The notes beneath the pieces were generated by a model that was given only the letters and a program-made list of their open reading frames with translations, had not been told where the DNA came from and ran no database searches. Positions 46,464 to 55,658 of a stretch of 64,000 bases of DNA are shown piece by piece. Source of the DNA: Phototrophicus methaneseepsis (GTDB lineage Bacteria; Chloroflexota; Anaerolineae; Aggregatilineales; Phototrophicaceae); contig NZ_CP062983.1 of NCBI RefSeq assembly GCF_015500095.1, positions 4,030,001 through 4,094,000 on the forward strand, read 5' to 3'. Both the position numbers and the translations under genes were made by a program. Every line of letters begins with the position of its first letter. The stretch's first letter is position 1.

Positions 46464-47425
46464 TCATTGTATCCTTCTACCCAATGGACAATTTCCCGCG
46501 CCAGGCGCTCTTTGTCGGCATCAACGCGCATGATCGTATCGAACGCAATCGTGCTTAAGCCAGGTAAGGATATGTGCGGGTCACTTTTATCATACACAAA
46601 ACCCGTAATAAGCGGACCATAATATTCTGCGACGTGTGCCGCGCTGACATCATAACCCAGTTCAGCCATGAGCTTAGCTGCCGGGCCTTTTAGCGCCTGA
46701 CCTCCCACAATTGGCGTCACAGCCACACGTGGCACATCACGCGCTAAAAGCGCATCTCGCATCCCAGGAACGGCCATGATCGGCGCAATGGACATCCAGG
46801 GGTTCGAAGGGCCGAATAAGATCATATCCGCTTGCTCAATGGCCTGGCTGACTTCAGGCGAGAGAGTCGCTTGTTCAGCACCCTCATAGCGCAGCCCGCG
46901 CACAGTAGGCTGCCAGCGATAACGTACAAAATACGTCTGGAAGCCCAATTCGCCATATTCTTCTGTATCAACAATGGTTGCCACAGGGTCATTCGTCATC
47001 GGCAGAACGGTTGGGCGCACACCCTGCTGCTTGGCAAGATACGCAATGACTTGGGTCAGTGTGTGCCCCTCTCGTAGGAGGTGCGTTCGCAACATATGTG
47101 TTGCGATGTCTTTATCGCCCAGGCCGAACCAGCCCTCTTCGCCATACTCACGCAAAGCACCCAGGACTATATGTGTATCATCTGTTAGGCCCCAACCATT
47201 GACAGGGTCGACACGGCCACCCAGAGTATAGAGGACTGTATCAATATCCGGGCAAACGCGCAGGCCATAATGCCAGAAGTCATCCCCTGTGTTGACGATG
47301 ACCGTAAGCTGCTCCGGCGGCAAGATCATCTGGAGGCCCAGGGCCAGCTTAACGCCACCCACCCCGCCAACAATCACGACAACGCGTTTATTTTGTACCT
47401 GGTTTTCTACCTGGTTTAACGCCAC
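46460..47425 (-). CDS. cofD: 2-phospho-L-lactate/PEP transferase CofD (FbiA)
   Basis: Joins the activated three-carbon unit to the Fo chromophore, giving (dehydro-)F420-0. The 321-residue protein shows VGGVGGVKLALGLQ (19-32), VNTGDDFWHYGLRVCPDIDT (44-63), and FGPSNPWMSIAPIM (about 205-218), all characteristic of CofD. The start is a GTG at 47425 preceded by GAGGGTG; it overlaps the end of the nitroreductase gene by ten bases. Genes for Fo synthesis (cofG/cofH or fbiC) are not in this window. Confidence 0.95.
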   Translation of the reverse strand: MALNQVENQVQNKRVVVIVGGVGGVKLALGLQMILPPEQLTVIVNTGDDFWHYGLRVCPDIDTVLYTLGGRVDPVNGWGLTDDTHIVLGALREYGEEGWFGLGDKDIATHMLRTHLLREGHTLTQVIAYLAKQQGVRPTVLPMTNDPVATIVDTEEYGELGFQTYFVRYRWQPTVRGLRYEGAEQATLSPEVSQAIEQADMILFGPSNPWMSIAPIMAVPGMRDALLARDVPRVAVTPIVGGQALKGPAAKLMAELGYDVSAAHVAEYYGPLITGFVYDKSDPHISLPGLSTIAFDTIMRVDADKERLAREIVHWVEGYNE

Positions 47426-48045
47426 AACACCCTCGTTTCCAATGGTTCACGCGTGCGCTCTCGTTCCTGCGCGGGGTAGCCCATTGTGATGATGCCCTGG
47501 GGCTGCCAATCATCAGGCAGCACCAAGGCATCACGGACAACATCCGGGCAAAAGAGCGGCGCGCACATCCAGCAAGCGCCAAGTCCAAGCGCGTGCGCGG
47601 CCAAGAGCATATTCTGGCCGCACATAGCCGTACTCTGTACCGCCATAATGAACTCTCTTTCATTACGGCGTTCATCCGTATAGGTATCCATATCCGCCAT
47701 GGAGAGGCACAACACAATCAAAACAGGCGCACTCGTCAGGCGGTCATAAGAGCGTTCTGCATCCGCGTCGATGATGGCTTGGGGGACATGGTCGGCCTGC
47801 AAATCGTGCCGGAGGCGCTCCCCCATCGCTTGAGCCAGGGCCCGTTTCTGTTCCTCCAGGGTGATGACGGCAAACCGCCAGGGCTGTCGATTATGCGCAG
47901 AAGGTGCCCATATCCCCGCTGTCAGGACCTGCTCGATATGTTCCCGGGGCACAGGCACAGGTTGGTAGCGCCTTAGAGAACGCCTTGTGAAGATCGCATC
48001 AAAAATACCCGTATTGCTTATCACAGAATCAGCCACTAGAGGCAC
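47416..48045 (-). CDS. Nitroreductase-family protein, probable dehydro-F420-0 reductase (FbiB C-domain type)
   Basis: A 209-residue FMN-binding nitroreductase-fold protein: RRSLRRYQPVPVPREHIEQVL (21-41), GIWAPSAHNRQPWRF (about 44-58), and MAVQSTAMCGQNMLLAAHALGLGACW (about 133-158). In mycobacteria the equivalent domain is fused to CofE in FbiB and reduces dehydro-F420-0. Here it is a separate gene between cofE and cofD. A GTG start at 48045 or 48036 is possible; the former is used. The position in the operon supports the F420 role, but other nitroreductase substrates cannot be excluded. Confidence 0.82.
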   Translation of the reverse strand: MPLVADSVISNTGIFDAIFTRRSLRRYQPVPVPREHIEQVLTAGIWAPSAHNRQPWRFAVITLEEQKRALAQAMGERLRHDLQADHVPQAIIDADAERSYDRLTSAPVLIVLCLSMADMDTYTDERRNEREFIMAVQSTAMCGQNMLLAAHALGLGACWMCAPLFCPDVVRDALVLPDDWQPQGIITMGYPAQERERTREPLETRVLWR

Positions 48046-48069
48046 TCACTCACATACTAACGGTAAAGC

Positions 48070-48834
48070 CTAACGGTATAAGTCGCTGGCTGGATCACGG
48101 TTCATATCTGCGCCAAGGCCCTCACCAGATGGAACGTCCAACCCACGAATGACGACCAGGGGGCGGCCTTCATTGGCTTCGCCACAGAGCAGATGCGCCG
48201 TTGATGCAATCAGATCCGCGTATCCTTGTATAGAAGCCACCAGAACACGCCCGAACAAATCGACCCCGCCGCGCAGGTCAACAATCGCGGGCAACCCGGC
48301 AATGCCGATAGCAACACCGACGTTCCCCCGCCGGAATGGTCGCCCGTGCGTATCGCTCACGATGATACCCACCGTAACGCCGAGTTCATCCATGATGCGC
48401 TGACGCAGTTTAGCAGCAGATGCGTCTGGGTCCAGCGGCAGGAGCAAAACACGATGATCTGAATCTTCAATGTTGGAGTGGTCAATCCCCGCATTGGCCG
48501 AGACAAACCCCAACCGATGCTCAACGACCAGCACACCCGGCGCTGCCCGCGAAACAGACTTGCTCTCTTGCAAGATGACTTCGACAAGTTCCGGTTCTTT
48601 GTTCGTCTTTTGTGCCAGCTCAATCGCGGCTGGCGAGGGTTCTACAGTACGCAGGTCAACAAAGCGATTCTCCGACTTGCTGATAATCTTGGAAGAAACC
48701 ACCAGGATGTCGCCATCTGCAAGCTGTTCTTGGCTTTGTTCCAGCGCACTTTTTAAGATGGTGATGAGGTCATCACCTGGCTGCACCAGCGGAACACCGC
48801 TGAGTGCAAAAGCTGTCATACTCGGCATGGTCAT
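48070..48834 (-). CDS. cofE: Coenzyme F420:L-glutamate ligase CofE
   Basis: Adds gamma-linked glutamates to F420-0 using GTP. The 254-residue protein shows LADGDILVVSSKIISKSENR (38-57), the metal/GTP segment VIVSDTHGRPFRRG near 155-168 with NVGVAIG, and LRGGVDLFGR. It contains only the ligase; the reductase part of actinobacterial FbiB is the separate downstream gene. ATGs at 48834 and 48828 are both possible starts. It is six bases downstream of npdG. Confidence 0.95.
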   Translation of the reverse strand: MTMPSMTAFALSGVPLVQPGDDLITILKSALEQSQEQLADGDILVVSSKIISKSENRFVDLRTVEPSPAAIELAQKTNKEPELVEVILQESKSVSRAAPGVLVVEHRLGFVSANAGIDHSNIEDSDHRVLLLPLDPDASAAKLRQRIMDELGVTVGIIVSDTHGRPFRRGNVGVAIGIAGLPAIVDLRGGVDLFGRVLVASIQGYADLIASTAHLLCGEANEGRPLVVIRGLDVPSGEGLGADMNRDPASDLYR

Positions 48835-48840
48835 CGTCTA

Positions 48841-49521
48841 TCAATCATCCAGGCCCGTAATCCGAATGCCAGCAGATTTAATCTTATGTTGTTTGTTGAT
48901 GTACAGAATCACCGGGGTAAGCGCTTCAACAGCGACTGCATTCGCCAATGGGCCTGCATCAATGCCGCGCATACCCGCAGCCTCAACCAACGTCATGACT
49001 TCCTGCTTCACGCCCAGGTCATCGCCACAGATGAGGACATCGCAGTTGACATCACCCTGCGGGTCCGACAATTTGACGAAGCTCACATTTTGGAAAGCCG
49101 CGGCAACTTTGACATCTTCCCCCAGGAACGCCTGGGATTCCAGGCTGGCGGCTTTGCCTTCTGGCACATGGACGGTGGTAAAGTTCGGCGGTTGGATGGG
49201 CACCGTGACATCGACGAGGATTTTGCCCGTAATATACGGCTTGATCGTCTCCAAGGTAGATTTATGGGCGCTGTAAGGCACGCTCAGGACGATGATCTCT
49301 GCATTCTGGACAGCATCTTCATTTGCCATGCCTGTCAGATATTCACCATTGAGTTCTTCGTTGGTTTCGGCGGCGCTTTTTTCTGCTTTATCCGCACTAC
49401 GGGAACCAATAATGACCCGGTAGCCATTCAGCGCCCAACGTTTAGCTAATGCAGAGCCTTCTTTACCTGTTCCACCAACGACAGCAATTGATTTAATAAG
49501 CGGGGAATCATTCTCGGACAC
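48841..49521 (-). CDS. npdG: NADPH-dependent F420 reductase NpdG
   Basis: Transfers hydride between NADPH and F420, linking the F420 pool to NADP. The Rossmann opening is IAVVGGTGKEGSALAKRWALNGYRVIIGSR, and NAEIIVLSVPY plus DVTVP follow; the C-terminal part with GPLANAVAVEALTPVILYIN is family-typical. The GTG at 49521 has GAGAGGAG seven bases upstream; an upstream ATG at 49542 places the ribosome site inside the gene and was not used. It leads the F420 operon npdG-cofE-reductase-cofD-cofC-LLM. Confidence 0.93.
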   Translation of the reverse strand: MSENDSPLIKSIAVVGGTGKEGSALAKRWALNGYRVIIGSRSADKAEKSAAETNEELNGEYLTGMANEDAVQNAEIIVLSVPYSAHKSTLETIKPYITGKILVDVTVPIQPPNFTTVHVPEGKAASLESQAFLGEDVKVAAAFQNVSFVKLSDPQGDVNCDVLICGDDLGVKQEVMTLVEAAGMRGIDAGPLANAVAVEALTPVILYINKQHKIKSAGIRITGLDD

Positions 49522-49596
49522 AAGTACTCCTCTCCGATACATGGAACATCTAACGTTAAATTGTGATCAACCAGAATAGATCAATACGTGGACGAA

Positions 49597-50958
49597 CTAT
49601 CCCGATTGTAAAGCATTTCGGGCATTGCGCGTATACTGCTCCCAGACCATTGGCGCGAGTTCAAAAGCCTGAGCCATGATCTCAGCTTCATCCAGCGTGA
49701 GCAATTGGCGATCCTGCATGAGGACGCGCCCCTGCACAATCGTGCTCGTCACCATGGAAGATTCAAAGCCGAAAATCATGTGCCAGGGAAGATTACCAGC
49801 GGTGAGCGGCGTAAAGGGCTTGTAGTCCACGAAGATGATATCCGCTTCCGCACCCACGCTCAATTCACCGATTCGCTGTTCTGGGAAGAACTGCTCTACC
49901 AAGCGCGCATTATTGATCGTTGCCATCGTGGCGATGTCAGCCCCATTTGCGCGGCGCGGATCGCGGTTCACGACTTTATGCATCAGATACGCGGCTTTCC
50001 AATCTGCCCACATATTGTTACTAAAGCCATCATTGCCCAAACACAGCTTCATACCTTCTGCCATGAAATGATCAATATTGGCTGCACCCACCCCATTGTT
50101 CATATTAGAACGCGGTTGATGTGTTACCCAGACGCCGCGTTGCTGCAAAATCTGACGTTCAGTTTCGTCAATATGCACGCAATGTGCAGCGATTGTGTTT
50201 TCTCGCCAGATGCCATAATCATCCAGGCGCTGTACAACGCGCTTACCACTGCGCGCCAAGCTGTCTTCTTCATCTGCTTCGTGCTCAGCTACGTGAATAT
50301 GAAAACCGCCCCCATCCGGGATAGCATCAACACAAGCTCGCAACGTGTCATCATCGAGCGTTAGGCTGGCATGCAGGCCAAATGTACCTCGTATAAGTGG
50401 ATCCGATGCTGCAGTCATGAAGCGCACATTTTCAGCAATGCCTGCGTGCATCTTCTCTTTGCCATCCCGGTCTGTGACTTCATAGCAGAGTACGGCTCGT
50501 AAGCCTGCATCACGGACAGCATCCGCAATAATATCGAGGCTGCCTTCAATTGCGTTGGGGCTGGCATGATGATCAACTAAGGTGGTAGTTCCGTGCTTGA
50601 TGGCATCGACAAGGCAAACGAGCGCACTCGCCTTGACGGAATCTGCATCGAGTGCTTTATCCAGCGGCCACCATAATTGATTTAAGACGGCGGGGAAATC
50701 CGGTGGTGGGTCGCCGGGGATAGCCATACCGCGTGAATAAGCCCCATAGAAATGTGTATGTGCGCAAATGCTACCGGGCATGACCAACTGCCCTTTTGCA
50801 TCCAACACGATTGCATCGGGATATTGTTTGATGAGTATGGGAGAGGGACCAATCGCTTGAATGATGCCATCTTCAATGTAAATGGCATGATCGCTCAGGA
50901 TTTGATTTTCTGTTCCCCATGTTACAAGCGTGCCATGCGTAATCAATAAAGCGGACAT
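49597..50958 (-). CDS. ssnA: Putative aminohydrolase SsnA
   Basis: A 453-residue amidohydrolase-superfamily protein close to SsnA and related to guanine, cytosine and other deaminases. Metal ligands appear in CAHTHFYG (65-72), HIHVAEHEADEED (about 227), AAHCVH (about 259-264) and LGNDGFSNN (about 310). The stretch TTTLVDHHASPNAIEGSLD is almost diagnostic of SsnA. In E. coli ssnA belongs to the xdhD-ygf region and is needed for anaerobic uric-acid utilisation in some gut bacteria. The exact substrate is unresolved. ATG at 50958 with TAGGA upstream. Confidence 0.88.
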   Translation of the reverse strand: MSALLITHGTLVTWGTENQILSDHAIYIEDGIIQAIGPSPILIKQYPDAIVLDAKGQLVMPGSICAHTHFYGAYSRGMAIPGDPPPDFPAVLNQLWWPLDKALDADSVKASALVCLVDAIKHGTTTLVDHHASPNAIEGSLDIIADAVRDAGLRAVLCYEVTDRDGKEKMHAGIAENVRFMTAASDPLIRGTFGLHASLTLDDDTLRACVDAIPDGGGFHIHVAEHEADEEDSLARSGKRVVQRLDDYGIWRENTIAAHCVHIDETERQILQQRGVWVTHQPRSNMNNGVGAANIDHFMAEGMKLCLGNDGFSNNMWADWKAAYLMHKVVNRDPRRANGADIATMATINNARLVEQFFPEQRIGELSVGAEADIIFVDYKPFTPLTAGNLPWHMIFGFESSMVTSTIVQGRVLMQDRQLLTLDEAEIMAQAFELAPMVWEQYTRNARNALQSG

Positions 50959-51017
50959 ATCCTATTACCTGTAAATGACTATGCGAAGTACATAAACCTT
51001 AAAATTGACGCTGCAAG

Positions 51018-51698
51018 TTAATCGTACAGCATCGGCGTGATGACAGGCCCGCCCTTAGCCTTCATGGCAGCCAGAATCCTTGCGAGGATTTCATCTTCGG
51101 CAGCCGCTTTTTCAATGAAGACGTCCACATCTTCGCCGGGTTCCATCGCAGCATACACCGGGCCTTGCTCACATAAGATGCGGACGTGTGCCGGCTTACC
51201 CGTTGCGCGGCGCTCAGCATCCCAAAACCGCTGTGTCCGCACACGCTTATCGCGCAAGGCATGATAGATGCGATCTACAAAGTAATCATCGTGACTGTAT
51301 AGATCTGCCACAATCTGTGCCTTAACAAAGCGGTCCCAGGTCGTGTAGATGAAGCTGATAACGCGGTTATCCGTATTGAGCAGCGGCGGCGTCTTCTCCT
51401 GCACGCTGTGGAGCTGCACTTTATAGTAACGATGGTTGGCGTGCTTGTGATTTGGCTCATCTGGCAGGAGTTGATGCCGCAGTTGCAACTCAACCCCGCT
51501 GCGCTTGCCATAATAATAAATACCACTCGCCCCAAAGCGCCGCGCCGCACTCCCACTCAGGAAGAAGGCCACATACTCGGTATAGACGCCCTGTGGCATC
51601 TGCGACTCTGGTATACGATACCAGTGTTCACGCAGGAGCATATCCAGGTCGCGTTTGCGATTAATCACGCCAACCAGTACCCGGTCATCCGGGAACAT
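51018..51698 (-). CDS. Hypothetical protein, 226 residues
   Basis: A soluble protein with N-terminus MFPDDRVLVGVINRKRDLDML and a middle part with many aromatic and basic residues (RRFGASGIYYYGKRSGVELQL; TTWDRFVKAQIVADLYS). The C-terminus is acidic. No recognised domain, membrane segment or signal is present. AAGGG precedes the ATG. It starts nine bases after the PLP-enzyme gene and probably shares its transcript. A nuclease- or nucleic-acid-binding role could be imagined from the basic aromatic core, but nothing proves it. Confidence 0.65.
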   Translation of the reverse strand: MFPDDRVLVGVINRKRDLDMLLREHWYRIPESQMPQGVYTEYVAFFLSGSAARRFGASGIYYYGKRSGVELQLRHQLLPDEPNHKHANHRYYKVQLHSVQEKTPPLLNTDNRVISFIYTTWDRFVKAQIVADLYSHDDYFVDRIYHALRDKRVRTQRFWDAERRATGKPAHVRILCEQGPVYAAMEPGEDVDVFIEKAAAEDEILARILAAMKAKGGPVITPMLYD

Positions 51699-51707
51699 AA
51701 GCGACCC

Positions 51708-53102
51708 TTATGCCAACTCTGACGGAGCGGTTTGGCGCTGTGCGAGCAACTTTTCGTCAATGGTCTGGACCATCTGTTGATGGGATTCCCACCAGGCGGG
51801 GTCACGCTGGGCATCCAATTCTTGCACCGTTTTACCCTGCTGTTCGACCCAGGTATAGTATTTGAGGTTGTGCCAGCGCTCACGAGCATCCGGCGTCCCA
51901 CGCATAATCCAATCTGTACCAGCACCCATAAAAATACGCTCGATGTTGGCGTAAGCCTGCATTTGCGTCAGGTCCCCATACTCAGCACGCATATTATCCA
52001 TTGAGGAGTGATAGCGCTCTAAGGAATCCGTCGCCACAGTGACGATAGTATCCTCTTCGCCCATATCATAGTATTTGGCTGTTTTGATGGCACCGATGAT
52101 GTTACACATGCCACTGATGCCGAATAGATCGCCATATTCCGCCACCAATTCATCACTCAGGCCATATTGCTCTTTCAGGACAGCACGCCCTTCTGGCTCT
52201 GCGAAGACGCGCAATGCATGCATGCAATCCATGTCATCAATGCACATTAAGGCATCCATATTCAACACATTATGAATCCAGGTCACGTGTTTATCGCCAA
52301 TACCCTGGATTTCGTGCGCGCCATACCCATTGTTATACAATGTGGGGCACTGGATCGGCTCCAGACCCACGATTTTGTGATCGGGCCAGATCTGCTTAAG
52401 GCGATCTCCGGCAGCAATCGTCCCGGCACTACCCATCGCGCTGACGAAAGCAGCAATCTTGCCATTGCCGATGCCCTCGCTCGCCAATTCCGCCGCCAAT
52501 TCCGCGACGGTATTCCCGGTCACATGATAATGAAAGCGATAGTTACCCATCACTTCAAACTGGTTCAGCACGCGGATGTTGTCATCTTCGCTCAGGCGGT
52601 TGACTTCATCGTAAATCTCTTTAACGTTGCTCTCGCTGCCATAGGTGCGGATGATGCGTGCGCCATAACTTTCGATGCGATCATACCGCTCTTGGCTCAT
52701 GGCCTCCGGCAAGACGACAATCGCGTCGTAGCCCATACGGCAGCCAATGAAGGCGCCGCCAATGCCATAGTTCCCCGTCGAGGGCCACACCAGGGTATGC
52801 ACATCCGGGTCGACTTCGCCCAGGAGTTGCTTTTCAATCAGCACAGAATAAGCTGCACCGACTTTATGGCTGCCCGACGGAAAATTCTTACCATAGATCA
52901 CGGCGATATTGGCATCTACGCCCGTGAGCGACTTAGGCAACACCACATACGACACGTTGTTATCCGCATTGCGCCAGGTGACGTTATAGAGATTAATAGG
53001 ATCCAGTGGGCTTTCTTTCAGCGCTTGCAAAGCCTTCGACCGGATTTCAGGGTCGATCTTTTCAGGATGCAGCATTTCTTCAAACGTTGGGCCGGCTATC
53101 AT
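51708..53102 (-). CDS. Fold-type-II PLP-dependent enzyme, function unassigned
   Basis: A 464-residue enzyme of the tryptophan-synthase-beta/threonine-synthase fold. The Schiff-base lysine is K80 in FPSGSHKVGAAY; the phosphate/carboxylate segment PSTGNYGIGGAFIG follows (about 104-117), and a glycine-rich VSAMGSAGTIAAG is near 225-237. It does not look like E. coli YgeX (diaminopropionate ammonia-lyase), though it belongs to the same fold and lies in the same type of neighbourhood. Elimination of ammonia or a thiol from an amino acid is plausible. ATG at 53102, overlapping the upstream small gene by 23 bases. Confidence 0.8.
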   Translation of the reverse strand: MIAGPTFEEMLHPEKIDPEIRSKALQALKESPLDPINLYNVTWRNADNNVSYVVLPKSLTGVDANIAVIYGKNFPSGSHKVGAAYSVLIEKQLLGEVDPDVHTLVWPSTGNYGIGGAFIGCRMGYDAIVVLPEAMSQERYDRIESYGARIIRTYGSESNVKEIYDEVNRLSEDDNIRVLNQFEVMGNYRFHYHVTGNTVAELAAELASEGIGNGKIAAFVSAMGSAGTIAAGDRLKQIWPDHKIVGLEPIQCPTLYNNGYGAHEIQGIGDKHVTWIHNVLNMDALMCIDDMDCMHALRVFAEPEGRAVLKEQYGLSDELVAEYGDLFGISGMCNIIGAIKTAKYYDMGEEDTIVTVATDSLERYHSSMDNMRAEYGDLTQMQAYANIERIFMGAGTDWIMRGTPDARERWHNLKYYTWVEQQGKTVQELDAQRDPAWWESHQQMVQTIDEKLLAQRQTAPSELA

Positions 53103-53349
53103 TCGGTTGTTCTCCCGTGTCGGTATCGTCTTCTTCGAAGAGTGTATATTCTAGTAAGCGTATTTCATCAGCAATATCATCGCGCTTGCGGGCCAAGCCA
53201 CGATATTTTGCATAGTCTTCCTCAGACATATCCTTGGTGCCACCATTATTGGCATGGAGTAAGGTAGCAATCTCATCAGCGAGGCCGCTGTAGACAATAT
53301 GCAAAGCCCTCAGCCGCAAGACTTGTTCGCGAGAATTATCCTCACCCAT
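53080..53349 (-). CDS. Small helical hypothetical protein, 89 residues
   Basis: A short protein with a predicted long helical hairpin (REQVLRLRALHIVYSGLADEI and YAKYRGLARKRDDIADEIRLLEYTLF) and an acidic Asp/Glu-rich C-terminus. No known domain. It overlaps the PLP-enzyme gene by 23 bases and follows the glycosyltransferase gene after three bases, so it is in the operon. ATG start, weak Shine-Dalgarno. Possibly a small structural or regulatory partner of one of its neighbours. Confidence 0.6.
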   Translation of the reverse strand: MGEDNSREQVLRLRALHIVYSGLADEIATLLHANNGGTKDMSEEDYAKYRGLARKRDDIADEIRLLEYTLFEEDDTDTGEQPNDSRPNV

Positions 53350-53352
53350 GAC

Positions 53353-54399
53353 TTAATCCGCAACTTGTTGAGTATCCGGTTCTGGCTGTGACATCTGTTC
53401 TTTTATCCCTATAGCACGGCCTGTCCCCAGGCGCGCAGACGTATCAGCGGCTGGGACTTCCTCATCAAAGCCGCTGCGACGCGCCACCACATAAAGGGGC
53501 CGGTTGCGCGTTTCGTCGTAGATGCGGGCCACATATTGCCCGATGATGAACAGAAAAAACAACTGGAACGAACTCAACAGCATGAGCAGCACAATTGTCG
53601 TAGCCTGCCCACCGAAGAATTCTTCGCCAAGGGTCAGGCGCAGTGTCGCAATCACAATGGCGACCACAATCGCCATCACCCCCAGGAAACCCGCCAGATA
53701 GACCATGATCTGCAGCGGGAAATAAGAAAAGCTCGTCACGGCATCCAGGGCGAAGTTTACCATCTTGCGGAACGGGTATTTGGTCACGCCAGCTTCGCGC
53801 GCATGGCGCACATAATCGACGCCCGTCTGCTTAAAGCCAACCCAACTCGTCATACCCCGGATAAAGCGATTATGCTCGCGCATATCCCGCAATACCTGGG
53901 CGACCTTCTCATCCATAAGGCGGAAATCACCCGTATCCAGCGGAATAGCCACATCAGTGATGCGGTACAGCGTGCGATAGAACAGCTTCGCCGTCGTCAG
54001 CTTAAACCAGCTTTCGCCCTCGCGCTGTTTACGCACAGCATAGACCACGTCATAGCCCTCTCGCCATTTAGCAATCAACTCCGGAATGACTTCTGGCGGG
54101 TCTTGCAAATCCGCATCAATTAAGACGACAGCCTGCCCCTGAGCATGATCAATCCCGGCGGTGACAGCCACCTGATGACCAAAATTACGCGCAAAGCTCA
54201 CGACTTTGACGTGCGGGTCACCTTCCGCAATCGTCATCATAATTTCCGGCGAGCGATCACGACTGCCATCATTCACCAGGATGAGTTCCCAATCGCTGCC
54301 TTCCGCATTCATCACAGATTGAACACGCTCATAGAATTTAGGTAGGATTTCTTCCTCATTATAAACTGGGGCGACAATCGAAATAGTCGGTCTGGTCAT
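53353..54399 (-). CDS. Family 2 glycosyltransferase, DPM/GtrB-like with C-terminal membrane helices
   Basis: A 348-residue enzyme that probably moves a sugar to a polyprenyl-phosphate carrier. The GT-A domain starts with SIVAPVYNEEEILPKFYERV (7-26), with DADLQDPPEVIPEL (about 94-107) giving the DxD-like metal site and DTGDFRLMD (about 154). Two membrane helices lie at about 230-255 and 268-290. The start overlaps the thrC stop in ATGA. Its substrate is unknown; the product could feed GT-C enzymes such as the large membrane protein at 42-45 kb (inference). Confidence 0.88.
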   Translation of the reverse strand: MTRPTISIVAPVYNEEEILPKFYERVQSVMNAEGSDWELILVNDGSRDRSPEIMMTIAEGDPHVKVVSFARNFGHQVAVTAGIDHAQGQAVVLIDADLQDPPEVIPELIAKWREGYDVVYAVRKQREGESWFKLTTAKLFYRTLYRITDVAIPLDTGDFRLMDEKVAQVLRDMREHNRFIRGMTSWVGFKQTGVDYVRHAREAGVTKYPFRKMVNFALDAVTSFSYFPLQIMVYLAGFLGVMAIVVAIVIATLRLTLGEEFFGGQATTIVLLMLLSSFQLFFLFIIGQYVARIYDETRNRPLYVVARRSGFDEEVPAADTSARLGTGRAIGIKEQMSQPEPDTQQVAD

Positions 54400-55658
54400 A
54401 ACAGTGATTGCTTCCGTAGATATGCGCGCACATCGTCAACCGTTGGCGGCACACTGGTAACAGGCTGCACTGATTGCTGTGCTCTGCGAACGTCCTTCAA
54501 GCCCGTTCCCGTCAACAAAAGTGCAATGTGTTCGTGTGGATGGATTATTTGAGATTGTACAGCAATTCGCGCCCCGGCAAAAGCGGCAGCCGCCGCTGGC
54601 TCCACGAAGACACCAGAGAGCTGGGCGAGCTCTGGGATAGCGGCAATGATAGCCTCATCCGTCACAGCAACATATGCACCATCCGTCTCCCGGACGGCTC
54701 TCAGCGCCTTAACACGGTCCCTTGGCAACCCAGCAGAAATACTATCGGCAACGGTATGTGCCTCAACAGGCTGCATATCTTCTCCAGCAGTTCCCGCCTG
54801 CCATGCTTTGACGAGGGGTGAACTTCCTTCTGCTTGTACACCGATAATACGCGGCATCCTCTCGATCCAGCCTAATTGCAGCAAATCCCAGAAGCCTTTA
54901 TAAATGCCGCTGATGATGCTGCCATCCCCCACACTAACGACCACGGCATCTGGAACCACCCAGTTAAGCTGCTCGGAAATCTCCAGCGCAACCGTTTTCT
55001 TCCCCTCAGTCGTATAGGGATTAACGCCTGTGTTGCGGCTGTACCATCCGTTTTCCCGGCTAATCTGCATGCACAGATCAAAGGCGACATCATAGCTACC
55101 TTCAACCAGTACCACATCAGCACCATAAACCAGCAATTGGGCGATCTTCGCCTCTGGCGCACTGGCTGGCACGAAGATCACAGCGCGCATATTCGGCACA
55201 GAAGCCACAATCCCGGCGAGGGCCGCCGCCGCATTCCCGGTGCTGGCCGTCGCGACAATGGGCACATTCGCAGACATAGCCAAGGTCGTCACAAGGGCAC
55301 TGGCACGGTCCTTGAGAGAGCCAGTCGGGTTGCGACCATCGTCTTTGAGCGAAACACGTGCCACGCCCAACGCGTCCGCAACGCGAGCCGCTTCGTACAT
55401 GGGCGTACAGCCAACGCTGTTACTCAACAGGGGCACATCTTCAGAAGGGTCCACCGGCAGCAGGGGCCGGTATCGCCAGATATTGCGCTCCGGCGTGAAG
55501 GCGATATCCATCGGCGTGACGGACTGCCGGATTACCTCGTAATCATAGAGCACATCAAGCGTGCCAGCTTCGCCACAATCTGGGCAGGTATAGTGAACAG
55601 TGTTGATATCATCGAATTCACGCCCACAGAGGACGCACTTTAGAATATAATCGGTCAT
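54396..55658 (-). CDS. thrC: Threonine synthase ThrC
   Basis: Converts O-phosphohomoserine to threonine using PLP. The 420-residue protein has an N-terminal zinc-ribbon-like segment (C8, C11, C25, C28), the Schiff-base lysine K116 in NPTGSLKDRAS, the phosphate-binding ATASTGNAAAALAG stretch (about 136-149) and a late glycine-rich LLLTGTGLKD. This layout is typical of many bacterial and archaeal ThrC proteins. The start ATGA overlaps the HIT-gene stop. A related role on another phospho- or acetylated substrate cannot be excluded. Confidence 0.88.
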   Translation of the reverse strand: MTDYILKCVLCGREFDDINTVHYTCPDCGEAGTLDVLYDYEVIRQSVTPMDIAFTPERNIWRYRPLLPVDPSEDVPLLSNSVGCTPMYEAARVADALGVARVSLKDDGRNPTGSLKDRASALVTTLAMSANVPIVATASTGNAAAALAGIVASVPNMRAVIFVPASAPEAKIAQLLVYGADVVLVEGSYDVAFDLCMQISRENGWYSRNTGVNPYTTEGKKTVALEISEQLNWVVPDAVVVSVGDGSIISGIYKGFWDLLQLGWIERMPRIIGVQAEGSSPLVKAWQAGTAGEDMQPVEAHTVADSISAGLPRDRVKALRAVRETDGAYVAVTDEAIIAAIPELAQLSGVFVEPAAAAAFAGARIAVQSQIIHPHEHIALLLTGTGLKDVRRAQQSVQPVTSVPPTVDDVRAYLRKQSLL

